Source of the DNA: Enchytraeus crypticus
Taxonomy: Eukaryota; Annelida; Clitellata; Enchytraeida; Enchytraeidae
NCBI GenBank assembly: GCA_905160935.1
Contig: CAJHZI010000424.1
Location: 1,085,001-1,149,000, forward strand
Length of the DNA: 64,000 nucleotides
Direction: 5' to 3'
This document shows, in pieces, positions 11,406 through 23,524 of the stretch. The position numbers and the translations under genes were made by a program. The notes beneath the pieces are model-generated. The model ran no database searches and was not told the origin of the DNA. It saw only the letters and a program-made list of their open reading frames with translations. How positions within the stretch are numbered: position 1 is the stretch's first letter; every line of letters begins with the position of its first letter.

Positions 11406-12964
11406 TCGTATTAAATATTATTAGTTCGGATAAGCTGGTTGCAGATGCCTTCATGAATTATTTTCAAACTGCATACAGTGATTCCGGTCTGGCTACCAAC
11501 GCTAAAATTGAGTTCGAATGCTTGATGACAAAAAGTTTAGCTAAATGCTCGAATGTTTATGCCCCTGATATATCGTGTATAACGGTTAAGCTAGTGGATC
11601 GCTGTACACGTCAGCTTACTACAGGTAAGGCTTGTGGTCCTGACAATTTAATGGCTGAAAATCTAAAATATGCACACCCTATAATAGGCTAGTCGTTCAG
11701 TTAGCTAACCTATTAAAAAGCATTGCTATCCAAGATTATGTTCCTCATGGGTTCAGAACAGGTTATATTATCCCGAAAATTAAGGACGAACTTGGTGATG
11801 AAAACTACGTCAACAACTATAGAGGTATCACATTAATTACACTCATTTCTAAACTGTTTGAGTTAGTCATTCTTGATATATGTGAGGATTATCTTGTTAC
11901 TAGCAACCTACAATTTGGTTTCAAGGTAAACTCAAGTTGTAATCATGCAATTTTTATGAAGTCGTTAAATATTTTCTAGACAATGGTAATAGTGTGTTTA
12001 TTGAGACCTTACACTTGACCTGAAGAAGGCATTCGATAAATAATAATGGTAATAAATAATAAAGGTTTAACGTCCGTTTCCTCATACAAGGATGATGTCA
12101 GGGACGTCCCCATCACATGCCACTACAAATCGATTCACCCCAAACGATCTGAAGAAAACACGTGCTGAAGAGAAATAAACGATCTTCAACAGAGCCGGTC
12201 CGGTGATAAAAAAAACAGTCAGGCAAGATGAAATAAAATCTATGGTGGGAAGAGATGTGTTTTTAACTTACAACGTAAAGTGGAGGTAGTAGAACATGAG
12301 CGAAGATCAGGAGGCAGAGAGTTCCAAACAGTTGGAGCGGAGAAAGAAAATGAGCGTCTACCTAACGAAGTGAGAATATTAGGAATTTTGAGCAGTTTTG
12401 TATCGGAAGAACGAAGCGTACGAAAAGGTTGATATTGGATTAGGAGATCAGAAAGGTAAGAAGGTTTAACAAAAATAAGTGTTTTGAAAGTTAACTGAGT
12501 TAATAAAGTTAACCACTTTAAATTATTTACTAGTCTTATATTGAAGGGCATTCCTTTATGGATTACAACTGTATTATAAGACTGGTGTTCTAAGTTTAAT
12601 GTCTGTGTTCGTTGGAATGTATCCTCATCTAATAATACTTCTGTTAAAAGTGGCGTGAGACAATGTAGCTCTCTATCGCCGGCTTTATTTAATATCTTTA
12701 TTGATCCATGCATTATTGACTTAAAATCTCTCAATGTATGTTGTACCATTGGTGCACAATTTGTTAGTATGATCTTATACGCTGATGAGTTGCTTCTTAT
12801 TTCACCAACGGTGCACGGTTTACAAAAGATGCTAGATCAATGTTCAATTTTGTTTGATAAATTACTATTGGAATTCAATATACATAAATCTATGTGTACT
12901 GCGATTGGGTTAGGATCCGGCTGTGATATTTCTCCAATGTCTGTAATGAAACAACGTTAAATTC

Positions 12965-12995
<31 letters not shown>

Positions 12996-13185
12996 AAAAG
13001 CCATTAAAATTGGTAAAACGTTTTATATACTTAGGTATTACTTTAATAGCAAGTAAAAATCTAGTTGTTGATACCAATTTGATTATTAGAAAGTTTTACT
13101 CAAGTTGCAATAATATATTGTCTAAATCAGATAATCTAACTGAGCTGACAAGATTACATCTTTTAGAGTCCTAATGATTTCCCAT
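11406..13185 (+). mobile_element. Jockey/I-like LINE reverse transcriptase, degenerate and interrupted
   Basis: In-order RT signatures across shifting frames: the lead-in KACGPDNLMAENLKYAHP near 11628-11680; IIPKIKD and YRGITLI near 11770-11835 (fingers); GVRQCSSLSPALFNIFI near 12650-12705 (motif B region); and LYADELLLISPTVHGLQKML near 12775-12830, with the YADD box altered to YADE. The right part reaches FIYLGITL at about 13020. A reversed LINE 3' end at 12040-12520 splits it. Frameshifts and stops make it dead. Confidence 0.7.
12040..12520 (-). mobile_element. CR1/L2-like LINE 3' end inserted in another LINE
   Basis: The minus frame encodes FKTLIFVKPSYLSDLLIQY and RRSFSFSAPTVWNSLPPDLR, the C-terminal end of a CR1/L2-type RT, and stops just before 12240. 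The 3' UTR at 12055-12240 matches the element at 1600-1745 (plus) and 50490-50705 (minus). A heavily 5'-truncated insertion, as usual for target-primed reverse transcription. Confidence 0.75.
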
Positions 13186-13369
13186 TTTAACCTGTGCCAC
13201 TGTTAGTTTTTCACTTAGAAACGATCCAATTCATGATTTAAATGTTGCCTGGAACAATGTTTATTGAAAGCTACTTAACTATCAAGAAAGTGGTGTTTTA
13301 CCCATTCCGATTTTTGAAAAACTTTCTAATTTACAACACAAGATGTATCGTACTGCAATTGATAATATT

Positions 13370-13731
13370 AAGAAAGAGTAGTACACTTATTTGGTTAGTA
13401 AGGCTGTTAATGTCGAGAGATTATGGAAAACTGTTAACGATCCCTTACATAGATATATTTCTCCTTCTCATCCTTCTACTCCTGTTGAGTCACTTCCTGA
13501 ACAATTTTCCAGTTACTTTACAGATACGATCAGCAATCTTAGAGCACCTGTCACTCCAACTCCTAATTCCACTCCTCACACTTCTATCTCTCTTTCTCTT
13601 CAGTGCATTGCCAAGTGGCAGGTTGAAGGCACATAGTCATACTCAAAGTCTGCTTTCTCGTTCCATACGAGCACTCCTTAGGCCAAAAAGTTAATCCCTT
13701 ACAAAGTCTATGCCTTATTCAAACCTTATGT

Positions 13732-13735
<4 letters not shown>
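13370..13735 (+). mobile_element. LINE fragment (linker region) with short repeat at its end
   Basis: A plus frame encodes SLPEQFSSYFTDTISNLR, a segment commonly placed upstream of the RT in CR1/L2-type elements. The last part, 13603-13732, is matched in reverse at 16903-17027, so this tail is a dispersed repeat in its own right. Confidence 0.55.
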
Positions 13736-13774
<39 letters not shown>

Positions 13775-13788
13775 ATATGTATATATAG

Positions 13789-13858
<70 letters not shown>
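13736..13858. repeat. (TA)n microsatellite
   Basis: Nearly pure TA with a few GTATATAGA interruptions, ending exactly at the mariner terminus. Mariner elements target TA, so this is a natural landing site. Confidence 0.9.
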
Positions 13859-13861
<3 letters not shown>

Positions 13862-14637
13862 GGTGATCCAGAAGAACTGAAACTATTTTGAAGGCCAATA
13901 ACTTTGACAATTTTTATCCAAACGCCGTACTTGATGCACTAAATTAAAGGCAATTAATTCTATTTTCTATTAAAATGCCAAATACCTAAAAGATAACACT
14001 ACACATGTTTGAGAAATTATCATTAGTCGCCGATATGTCATTTTCATGTCATATGATCGCCTGTATGAAAGTAAACCTGCCAGGGTTTATTGGACCGTAG
14101 AACTGGACACCTAACAGCCCGCCCTGATTTGAACCCGATTTACTATTCGATCGTTTACTATTGTCTTCAGCAATTAGTCTATCGTGAACCAATTCACGAC
14201 GTTGAACATTTGATACAAGTCATTGTCCTCCGCTGGGCTAAGATCAGTCTGACACTCGTGTAATCGGCAATTGATCCGTGATCCCAGCGGGTGAATGCAT
14301 TTATTCGGGGACATGGTGGTCACATTGAACATTTGTTTAATTAATTATTAATTCATTTAGGACTTTGATAGAAACTGCAATGCGCTTTTTGAAATAGTTA
14401 AGGCCTAATGCTAATCTTGAATTATTGATTTTTAGATTTTGAGTTTTCACGTAATTTCATTGAAAATGACATATTAGCGACAAATGATAATTTTTCAAAT
14501 ATGTGTAACAGTATCTCTTAGATATTTAGCAATTTAATAGAAAATTAAATTGTCTGTAATACAATGTATCATGTGGGACATTTGGATAAAACTTTTCAAA
14601 GTTTTGAGCCTTCAAAGTAATTTCATTTTTCTGGACC

Positions 14638-14642
<5 letters not shown>
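13859..14642 (+). mobile_element. Mariner-type element, defective
   Basis: The ends CAGGGTGATCCAGA (left) and its imperfect reverse TCTGGACCACCCT (right, 14630-14642) form TIRs of about 28 bp within TA-repeat flanks. The plus strand at 14085-14335 reads, with stops, NSPPDLNPIYYSIV, then LVYREPIHDVEHLI and GHGGHIEHLF, which are the third catalytic region and C-terminus of a mariner transposase. The N-terminal half is lost. Confidence 0.75.
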
Positions 14643-14693
<51 letters not shown>

Positions 14694-15473
14694 TATATAC
14701 ATATGTATATATATATATATTAAATATATATATATATATATAATTACACATGTATACATAGGCCTAGAGTATATCTATATACAAACATAAATATGCATGT
14801 TTGTTTACTGGATAAACTGCCTAACTGAAGTTTCACATTTGGCATGTTTTTTGAGTGGCATTTAAATTGCATATAGCGCAGAAAGAATCACTGAAGACTT
14901 ACTTTATAATGCGGCGATACTATTCAACGAAATTTTGCGACATAATTATGCGACTTGAGTATCCGACGAGATTATGTGAGTATATTATGCGACTATATTG
15001 TGCGACTTTATTATGCAACTATAACAGAAATGAACAGACTGACCTGCATAGGCCCTATATATTTTTATGAAACCTTCCAATACTCAGTTAAATTTAACGC
15101 TTCGTGAAAAATAGTCTCTTGAATGCCAAGCAATATACTAGTAAATTAGAAATGATAATCAATCGCTCTGTAATTTATTGAAGCAATTAAGAACCACTTG
15201 GTTATATAACATAGCACGCATTTGTATCTATCACAAATGCGTCTCACATTAATCTGCATTATTAATTCTTATTTTATTGCAATATTTTATATTACTTGAG
15301 GGTCCAATTAACCTTGTCAGTATCAAGAAATGAAATTCAGAGGTAACATCCCTTGAAGAATATTAAAGTGTATATATGCTATAAACAAGAATAGTACGCC
15401 TCCTACTACGGTGTTAGGCCTACTACTCGGAGTTTACAAACACAACAGTGTTGTGGTTAGTACAGATCGTTGA
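14643..15473. other. (TA)n tract then AT-rich DNA, no gene seen
   Basis: TA repeat to about 14742. Within 14930-15020 the word TTATGCGAC and variants recur irregularly. No coding or known repeat signature otherwise. Confidence 0.45.
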
Positions 15474-15950
15474 AGATAAAGAACAGTGCAAACAGTGCAG
15501 TAGAAGATCAAGAGCAGTGCAAACAGCGCAGTAGACGATCAAGAACACTGTAAACAGTGCAGTAGAAGATCAAGAACACTATAAACAGTGCAGTAGATGA
15601 TCAATAACACTATAAACAGTGCAGTAGAAGTTAAAGAACAATGCAAACTGTTCAGTAGAAGATCAAGAACACTATAAACAGTGCAGTAGAAGATCAAGAA
15701 CAGTGCAAACAGTGCAGTATAATATCAAGAACACTATAAACAGTGCAGTAGAAGTTAAAGAACAATGCAAACTGTTCAGTAGAAGATCAAGAACACTATA
15801 AACAGTGCAGTAGAAGATCAAGAACAGTGCAAACAGTGCAGTATAATATCAAGAACACTATAAACAGTGCAGTAGCAGATCAAACATCTGTAAAAACAGT
15901 AGGCCCACAGTACAAGATTAAAAACAATACAAACATAACAGTTGAGGATC
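15474..15950 (+). repeat. 31-bp minisatellite with a 124-bp higher-order unit
   Basis: The basic unit is about 31 bp, with consensus parts GTGCAGTAGAAGATCAAGAA and CACTATAAACA. Variants alternate: AAGTTAAAGAACAATGC recurs at 15628 and 15752, exactly 124 bp (four units) apart, and the units between follow in the same order. Beyond 15880 the copies decay. Confidence 0.85.
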
Positions 15951-16260
15951 AAAAACATACAATCGATTCAAATTTTTTAATATCTATTTAGGACGCTTTT
16001 TGATACCTCAATCTCTCTATTTTATTTCAATTTCGATCGTCAATTTCAAAAGTAACTTTTGGTACCTGGGATACCGGTTAATTTAAAAATAATTACAAAC
16101 ATAGGAGTAATTGTCCTTTCATCAACATGCAATGTACCTTGCACATTGTACAACTCTTAATTTTATAATAGCACGCGAAAAGCAAACTCTAATTCCAGTT
16201 TTCCTGCATTCTTAGCATATATATTTATGTAATATAAATATATATATATATATACTATAA

Positions 16261-16315
<55 letters not shown>

Positions 16316-16350
16316 ATTAATACTGTGTATATATATATATATATTAATAC

Positions 16351-16390
<40 letters not shown>

Positions 16391-16474
16391 CTGTGTATAT
16401 ATATATATATATATTAATACTGTATATATATATATATATTAATACTGTGTATATATATATATATATTCGATAAA

Positions 16475-16510
<36 letters not shown>

Positions 16511-16637
16511 CATATGAGAAATATAATTATACACATATAATACATATCAAAACTTATATGTAATATACTACGGACCTGCCAGTAGGCAATTCCCTAATAG
16601 ATATAGAGGACTACGATATATTATATATATATATATA
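15951..16637. other. AT-rich DNA with long interrupted (TA)n tracts
   Basis: From 16218 to 16506 TA repeats are punctuated by the word ATTAATACTGT five times, giving a compound minisatellite. At 16565-16605 a GGACCTGCCAGTAGGCAATTC segment resembles the 3' coding end of the LINE family seen at 1-488. No gene. Confidence 0.6.
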
Positions 16638-16789
16638 AAGCTGGTAAAGCTAAGGTTAACGTCAGTTTCCTCGCTCGAAAGCGATGTCAGTGACGGGCGA
16701 GCCCAGGATTTGAACCCGCATCAACTGATCCGCAGTCGAGTATCTTACCGATTTCGCCACTGGCTAGAGCCAGTGGCGAAGTCGGTAAT
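16638..16789 (-). repeat. tRNA-derived SINE (family 1) with fold-back end
   Basis: Read on the minus strand it has a box-A-like TGGCGAAATCGGTAAG and a box-B GGTTCAAATCC at tRNA spacing, then a short body. Three more copies lie at 50726-50842, 52622-52775 and 55235-55371, all minus. Here the box-A end is followed by its own reverse complement, so 16747-16789 forms a hairpin of about 20 bp per arm. Confidence 0.8.
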
Positions 16790-16806
16790 ATATATATATA
16801 TATACA

Positions 16807-16866
<60 letters not shown>

Positions 16867-16902
16867 CTAGGGTATATATATACTAAGCTACATAAGGTAT
16901 GG

Positions 16903-17027
16903 ATAAGGCATAGACTTTGTGAAGGGATTAACTTGATAATCTAAGGAGTGCTCCTATGGAGCGAGAAAGCAAACTTTGAGTATGAATATGTACCTTGAAC
17001 CTGCCACTTGGCAGTGCATTGAAGAAG
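16903..17027 (-). repeat. Short dispersed repeat, inverted copy of 13603-13732
   Basis: Reverse complement of 13603-13732 with scattered differences. Shared landmarks include GCCACTTGGCAGTGCATTG and AAGGCATAGACTTTGT. Likely the end of a LINE or SINE family. Confidence 0.65.
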
Positions 17028-17094
17028 AGAATATATATACTGTATATATATACTGTATGTGTATAGGCCTATATTTATATATATATATATATAT

Positions 17095-17139
17095 ATATGT
17101 GATCTTTTTGCGCTATGCCCCTATCTCATATATATTCAC

Positions 17140-17179
<40 letters not shown>

Positions 17180-17242
17180 TGTATATATGTATATGTATAT
17201 ATATATATATTTCTGCAGGGGGTCAATTTTTTGACGCAGTCT
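17095..17242. mobile_element. Mariner-type fragment with one terminus
   Basis: The end at 17211-17242 (GCAGGGGGTCAATTTTTTGA then CGCAGTCT) is the reverse of the left terminus of the element beginning at 17331. The inner part (CTTTTTGCGCTATGCCCC near 17105) matches 17490-17515 of that element. The two termini face each other across about 88 bp of (TA)n. Confidence 0.6.
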
Positions 17243-17251
17243 ATATATATA

Positions 17252-17294
<43 letters not shown>

Positions 17295-17330
17295 TCTATA
17301 TATATTATAATTATATATATATATATATAT

Positions 17331-18125
17331 AGACTGCGTCAAAAAATTGACCCCCTGCAGAAATTTTATTATAATTATGGTAACTGATGCCTCTTTATCA
17401 TTAAATTTAAGTGATTATTAATGGTCCAATTCTACATATATGCTGAAAAATTAATGGAAATATATTAACCACAATTCGAGTTACGGAGCTTTTTGCGCCA
17501 TGCCCCTACCTCATATATGTTCTCTAAGCAGTTTAACGCTAAATACTCCTGATTAGAGCCCAAACTTAGCACTTGATGTTTTAAATTATCCAGATTTCAT
17601 ATACAAGGATGAGTGGCCTCCTAATTCTCGAGATTGGAACCTATTACAATATTATGTTTCAGGTGAAATGATGAGAAATTAAAATTGTATGAACCCGAAA
17701 CCCTCAGATATTTATCAATTAAAAGAAGCGATAAAGATTACCCGGAACGACGTATCCCAATCTTCAAGCAATAAGGCAATACGCTCAATTCGTCAAAGGC
17801 TGCAGTTATGCATTCAGATTCGATGTGGACATTTCGAACAGTTACTTCGTTACTAATTGTTCCAACCAAACGGCCCCTTTCAGGGCCAACAAAATAAAAT
17901 AACTTAAAATATTTTCATTTGAAAAATTTTTCTTAAAGGGCATGGTATGTGCGCTAAAACGAGTTATACTTCTAGAGCATAGTCTATATATTCATTAAAT
18001 TTTAAGCATAAGGGTAGAATTGGACCATGAATCTTATCTCAGCACTTAAATTTACATGATAAAGAGACATCAGATTCAAAAGTTATAGAAAATTTTCTCT
18101 AGGGGGTCAATTTTTGACGCAGTCT
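17331..18125 (+). mobile_element. Mariner-type element (AGACTGCGTCAA family), defective
   Basis: TIRs begin AGACTGCGTCAAAAAATTGA at 17331 and end with the reverse, TCAATTTTTGACGCAGTCT, at 18125; both are bordered by TA repeats. Internal sequence near 17780-17860 reads, with stops, as the C-terminal mariner sequence AIRQRLQLCI then GHFEQLL. A related copy is at 50926-51658. Confidence 0.75.
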
Positions 18126-18130
18126 GTTTA

Positions 18131-18183
<53 letters not shown>

Positions 18184-18201
18184 GTGTGTATATATATATA
18201 C

Positions 18202-18251
<50 letters not shown>

Positions 18252-18261
18252 TGTATATATA

Positions 18262-18292
<31 letters not shown>

Positions 18293-18295
18293 GGC
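18126..18295. repeat. (TA)n microsatellite
   Basis: TA repeat with CATGTGTG and ACTG interruptions. Open frames across it are only repeat. Confidence 0.9.
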
Positions 18296-18568
18296 AATGC
18301 ATTAAACACAGCGTTGTGAAGTAATGAAGTAAAAATACTTCGTTACAAGTAGCAAGTACTCAAGCGATTCTATTACTTGTGATGAAGTACTACATTTGTC
18401 TGGGTACTTTACACTTTTAATGAAGTAATTTCTGTTGTACTTTTTACTTTTAGCCGCAGAAGTTTAAAAGTCGTTTTACTTGTTGAAAACTGTATGAATA
18501 TCTATTGCCAAATATTTTACTAATTAATACAATTTTAATACCAGGAGAATTAGAATTAAACTAACATA

Positions 18569-19542
18569 CAGGTTGCGCATTATACAAATATTCCCCTAGC
18601 ACAATTACGATAGCTCAACACAATATTGATATTACGCCTTGAAATTTGAAGGTTCTCTTGTGGAGGAATATAGCCACAAGCTGACGAAATTTTGTAAAAA
18701 TATTTTTAAAAGAACCGGAGTTATCCTAGTTTTGCGAAAAATTGATTTTTTTCATTTAGTACGCAACGTAAAACGTTAATTAAAATCAATTCCTTTTTGA
18801 AAATGTGCTGACCACGAAAAAGGCCGTTAGATGATGACGACTCTGATTGTGTGCTATAATGTATGCTCGAAATGAACGCCTTGGACTTTATTGCCGACCA
18901 GATGTCTTTTCTTAAAGATAAAATTGCGCTGTCAAAGGACTGCTGTGGTAGGTCTATCCAGATCTCTTGAAGAACTGCCTTTAATTCCATTGTGTTTGTG
19001 GGTTTGGGCTTGAAAGCAAAATACTTTTCCAAACATGGTTCCACAATCAAAAGAATCAAGTAGGATTAAAATCTGGAGAATTAGGAGGCCAATCCTCCAT
19101 GTTTGTGAAATCTGGGCTGTATTGCACAAGAAAGTATTGCGTAAGACGTGAAGTATGAGCCGGCGCGCCGTCCTGTTGAAAAATGAAATCATTTGGCTTT
19201 AACTTGTTGCAGTCTTAAATCAGTTTCGGTAGAATAGTGTTAGTGCAATACATTGTAGCGCAATATCATAGTCGTCATCATCTAACGGCCTTTTTCAGGG
19301 TCAGCACATTTTCAAAAAGGAATTGATTCTAATTGACGTTTTACGTTGCGTATTAAATGAAAAAAATCAATTTTTTCGCACAACTTGGATAACTCCGGTT
19401 CCTTTAAATTTTTTTATACAAAATTTGGTCAGCTTTTGGCTAAATTCCTCCACAATAGAACCTTACAATTTCAAGGCGAAAAATCAATAATTGGCTAAGC
19501 TATCGTAATTGTGCTAGGGGGATGTTTTTAATGCGCAGCCTG
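18569..19542 (-). mobile_element. Mariner-type element with long inverted arms
   Basis: TA-flanked ends CAGGTTGCGCATTA (left) and AATGCGCAGCCTG (right). The inverted similarity extends far beyond usual TIRs: 18569-18855 matches the reverse of about 19266-19542, including CATCATCTAACGGCC and AAAAAGGAATTGATT. The middle part, minus strand, encodes RRLILHVLRNTFLC and LQEIWIDLPQQSFDSAILSL, degraded mariner/Tc1 transposase C-terminal text. Probably a fold-back derivative. Confidence 0.7.
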
Positions 19543-19690
19543 TATATTCAACAGACGTTATATCTGTTGTCTAGCTAGCACCAGTACATGTAACTGTGCT
19601 TAATAAGGTATGTGACGTAAATCAAAGCATTTGATCTTCAATGTAATTCAAACACCGGTAGGCCTACTGGCCTTTGCTGTCTAGTTAATG

Positions 19691-21250
19691 ATCTGGGGAG
19701 GTGATATGGCGTAGCGGTTAGAGTGTTCGCCTCGCACACAAGTGGCCTGGGTTCAAGGCCGTGGTCATTCAAAAATGGTGGTTATTAGTGATGGGAATTG
19801 AACCGAACCCAAAACGAACCGAATCCTAAAATCTGGGATTTTGGCCGAACCGAACCGAATCCGAACCCATACTCTGGCCGAACCCGAGCCGAACCCGAAC
19901 CCAGACTCTGGCCAAACCCGAACCGAACTCTTGAAGTTACTCTTCTCCTTTGTTAGCCTCAGGAGAAAAGAACACTTTTCTTTTCAGCTATTTTTCAAAG
20001 TCTGCATTAAGTTATTATGGAGAATGTGTGACATTATTTAAAGATAGTGAGAACAATATAAATATACATATTAGTTTTGTACTTGCATATCCTACAGTAT
20101 CTAACAGCATATAATCAGATAAGGCTGGTTCCGACACAAATTTTAAAATTAATAACGGTAAATAATGTTGCACCATAGAAGTGCATTAATAATTTTAACT
20201 CTGTCGTAACTTCATAAATTCACAATTGACCTTAGATTTTAAAATTTGAGACTCTTACGTAAATTATGAAGTTTACTACTAGTTCATATGATAAAAAAGG
20301 TATATATTTTGATAATTTTTCTGTGGAAGTACACGTGTTAACCAAATCGTTCTTATTTGACATTTTCATGTTAATAAATTGCACTTTGTCTCTGAAATAT
20401 TGGATCACATATTTTCCAAGACATTTCCCCTTAATTATAGACGTTCCAATTACATTGGCCTTACGAGAAAATTTATTTTTAAATTGGTGAAGCATTCTAT
20501 TTTCCTGGTTATAATCAAGGCGAATTTTTCAGATAAAGTAATCAAGCTAGATATCTATTTTATGAACATTTATTTTGTTTGTCTTAAATACTTACAATAT
20601 TTTAAGAAATTTCAGGAATAAATAACACTTCTCTCCGTTTTTAATTGTCATATTTTTACTCAGGTGAAAAATGTGGCAGTTATTATGACCTTTTGTATTT
20701 GTAAGCACATTTACCATAAACCATTTTAAACATGTTTATCATAACCATGATTATGTTAAACAATTGCAACATTATCAAAACCAAACCATTTCGAACTCGA
20801 ATCGAACCCTTGTGAGATGGAAAGCAAGCCGAACCCGAACCGAACCCTAACCTTTGTTAGAAGGATGCCGAACCGTACCGAACTCTCAAATTGCTAACTG
20901 CTAACCGAACCGAACTTTCATTTTCAACAAACCGAACTGAACCGAACTCTCAAATTGTAAAATGCTAATCGAACCCGAACTGAACTGACCTTTCATTTTC
21001 AACGAACCAAAATGAACCGAACTCTTGAAATTCGTCTAGTTCCCATCTCTAGTAGGTATCCCGTTGGGCCCATGGAAGGTTAATCTTGTATCGGAGCTTG
21101 CTGCCGACTGTTGATATGAATAGCAAAGATATGATTAACCATGGAAAGGATTCATAATAACCTGCCAGGAACCTGTAAAGCGGTCACAAGGACCGGACAC
21201 CGGCCATGACACCGCTATAGAAATTGTCGGAGGTTATTATTTATTATTAT
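19691..21250 (+). repeat. tRNA-derived SINE (family 2), split by a hAT-like insertion
   Basis: The left piece 19691-19785 carries a tRNA-like promoter: box A TGGCGTAGCGGTTAGAG and box B GGGTTCAAGGC. The right piece 21052-21250 continues with GGTTAATCTTGTATCGGAGC and CCGGACACCGGCCATGACAC, ending in an ATT-rich tail. The two pieces join in the same order as the uninterrupted copy at 54766-55050. Confidence 0.8.
19786..21051. mobile_element. hAT-like non-autonomous element, 1.27 kb
   Basis: Ends TAGTGATGGGAA (19786) and TTCCCATCTCTA (to 21051) are inverted, differing at one position, and are of the hAT TIR type. The flanking octamers GTGGTTAT (19778-19785) and GTAGGTAT (21052-21059) agree at six of eight positions, consistent with an aged 8-bp target duplication. 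Both subterminal zones are full of GAACCGAACC-type words (19797-19930 and 20790-21025). The interior has no transposase, only AT-rich DNA. Confidence 0.65.
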
Positions 21251-21569
21251 TACCTCGTAAATTGAGCTTTGAGGTGTACGAAATATTAAAATTTGTAATT
21301 GTTCAGATGATAAAGTCTATAGTGTTTTAAATAGTCAGTTCTTACATTTATTGTTGATAGTATTGCAATGAATCCTATATCTCCGAGATAATTAGACGGA
21401 GTAAAAGCTTAGCCTATAGTTTTACGCGAACAGTTTGAAATTAAGACCTGGAAAAGTATATAAAATAGGCTTATATGTAGAATAGGCCTATGAATTAAAA
21501 TAAATATAATTTTTATAAGAAAACTTAAAGAAAATCTTCCAATTAAATATTCCTGAAACAATCCTAATA

Positions 21570-21632
<63 letters not shown>

Positions 21633-23520
21633 ATATATATCTTTATTACACACAAGGTATTATCAAGACACATCTTGTCTGCATGTCTTCCTATACACAA
21701 GCTGAGTAGGTGTGAGATATTTAGGATTTTACTTTTTTCACAGTTGTAACATGCAACCCAGGAAATCCTAATCAGAAATAATATCTTTAATACTGTACTA
21801 CAGACTTAACTAATAATTTATAACATTTAAAAATCATTGTAAATTTTTCACATTTTTCTAATATATTAATTATCAAAAACTGGAATTTATTAAAATTGTG
21901 ATAAATTGCCTGTTGAAGCAAAACCATGGTGCAGAGATAGTTAAAAATCTAATTTTTTAAATAAATAGTTTTGTGCAGTTTTTATAATGATACCGACAGA
22001 ATAATTACATGTACTTTTGACAGTTCTAACGGAACAAACTCCATGATTGAAAATTTATCACTTGATTTTTGTCGACATCCCGTTTTCTTCAATATTCAAC
22101 AAAATTCGTAATTTTAAGCCCATGTTTACCTTGATATGATGGTTTTTCTCCTGTCAACATTTAAAGTAAAGCAGTCATATTGTTTTCTATTGCAAAATGT
22201 AGGCCTACTAAACGATATGTCACAGCTTTAAAAATAAAAATTGAATATCAATAAATGTCAGACTCTTTGCTGACAGTGACATTGTCTCTTATTAACTACC
22301 CATATTCTATTACTGGGAATAGTTTCGTGAGAGTAAATGAATGAGCTTCTTGGTCTATGGGATCAATTTTCCTCTAACTTAGCTTTCTCTACACATTGTG
22401 AAACGCATCTGTAGTAGAGCTACAGACAAAAATCGTCCATCATCCAAGTATTGTTTTAAATCTAGAAAAGAATAGTACTGTTTAAAGCTTTTACTATACA
22501 CAACAGACCTAATCTAAGGTAATAATCGATCATTTGGAATCCTTATAAAGCTGGGAATGGATCTTATAGAGCATGTTCTAAAGATTTTCACCAAACGATT
22601 TTATGGTTTAAAAGATCTTTCACACCCTCAAGGACTTAATTTTCTTAGCGCCGAAACTGTGGAACGTCTGTGACTTAATATTGAATTATTGTTTTTTAAC
22701 ATAATATTAAAAAACGCTGTTGAACTTCCAGCCTCTGAATTCTTTATGTTTAAATATTGAGTGACTCGTAAACCTAATAACAATACTTATCTTCACGTGG
22801 CTCCAATTCTTAATTAATAACAGGGAGAATGGGAGCTTATACACCTCTAGGAGGAACATAGGACTGCTAGGAGGAACATACACCTCTAAGTTAGATGTGT
22901 ATGTTTCACAACAGGTCTATTATGGCATGGAAAATATTGCCACAAATAGTTGATTCTACTTTGATTGATCTGTGTAATTCTGAACTAACTGTAATTAAAG
23001 TTTAGTGAATTTCTAAGAATTTTTGTACCAACTAGGCCTATAAGGTTCCGTATATGATAGTTTATACTGTCGCATTTTATTAAGATTGGCTTAACAATAA
23101 TACTTTTATTCCAATTTCTAACATATAATAGATACTTACATAGTTTGACACTAGAAGTATTAGAAGCTTTGCTAATTTATAGAAATTACTGAATATGTGA
23201 AGTGTCAGGTTAGCGGGCAATTATTAATGTTTCACGCATAGGCGGCGGCCTATGTCAATTGGAGTTAAATATCTGTTCAACTCGTTTCTATTTTTATGTT
23301 TTCTATGCTGCGAAAATTCTTAAATTAAATAACTTACATAAAATAGATAGATGATTTAATCTCAGTTTTGTCTGTTGAAGTCTATTGAGTTTCTAGCAAA
23401 TTGCTTCTTTGGTAATGTAGATGCTGATTATTAGTCGAATGACTTAACTAGACAACACTGTCTCATCCCGATGGGATGGGAGCATTAGTCGATAAACTAC
23501 GAGCCTCAGTTATTAGACAT
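21251..23520. other. AT-rich DNA, no gene recognised
   Basis: Contains a (TA)n tract at 21574-21640 and a short direct repeat CTAGGAGGAACATA at about 22846-22876. No long open frame, repeat partner or RNA motif could be supported. It may be intronic. Confidence 0.45.
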
Positions 23521-23524
23521 CGAC

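Noticed and set aside
13719-13910. Ile/Tyr-repeat open frames here and at 14526, 16976, 18099, 21488 and 30295
   Set aside because: Pure (TA)n translations; not genes.
15474-15950. CRISPR-like array of short repeats
   Set aside because: Units are contiguous with no unique spacers and the context is animal DNA, so it is a minisatellite.
16690-16765. Possible functional tRNA gene on the minus strand
   Set aside because: Only promoter boxes are conserved; a full cloverleaf is not evident and four similar copies show it is a SINE.
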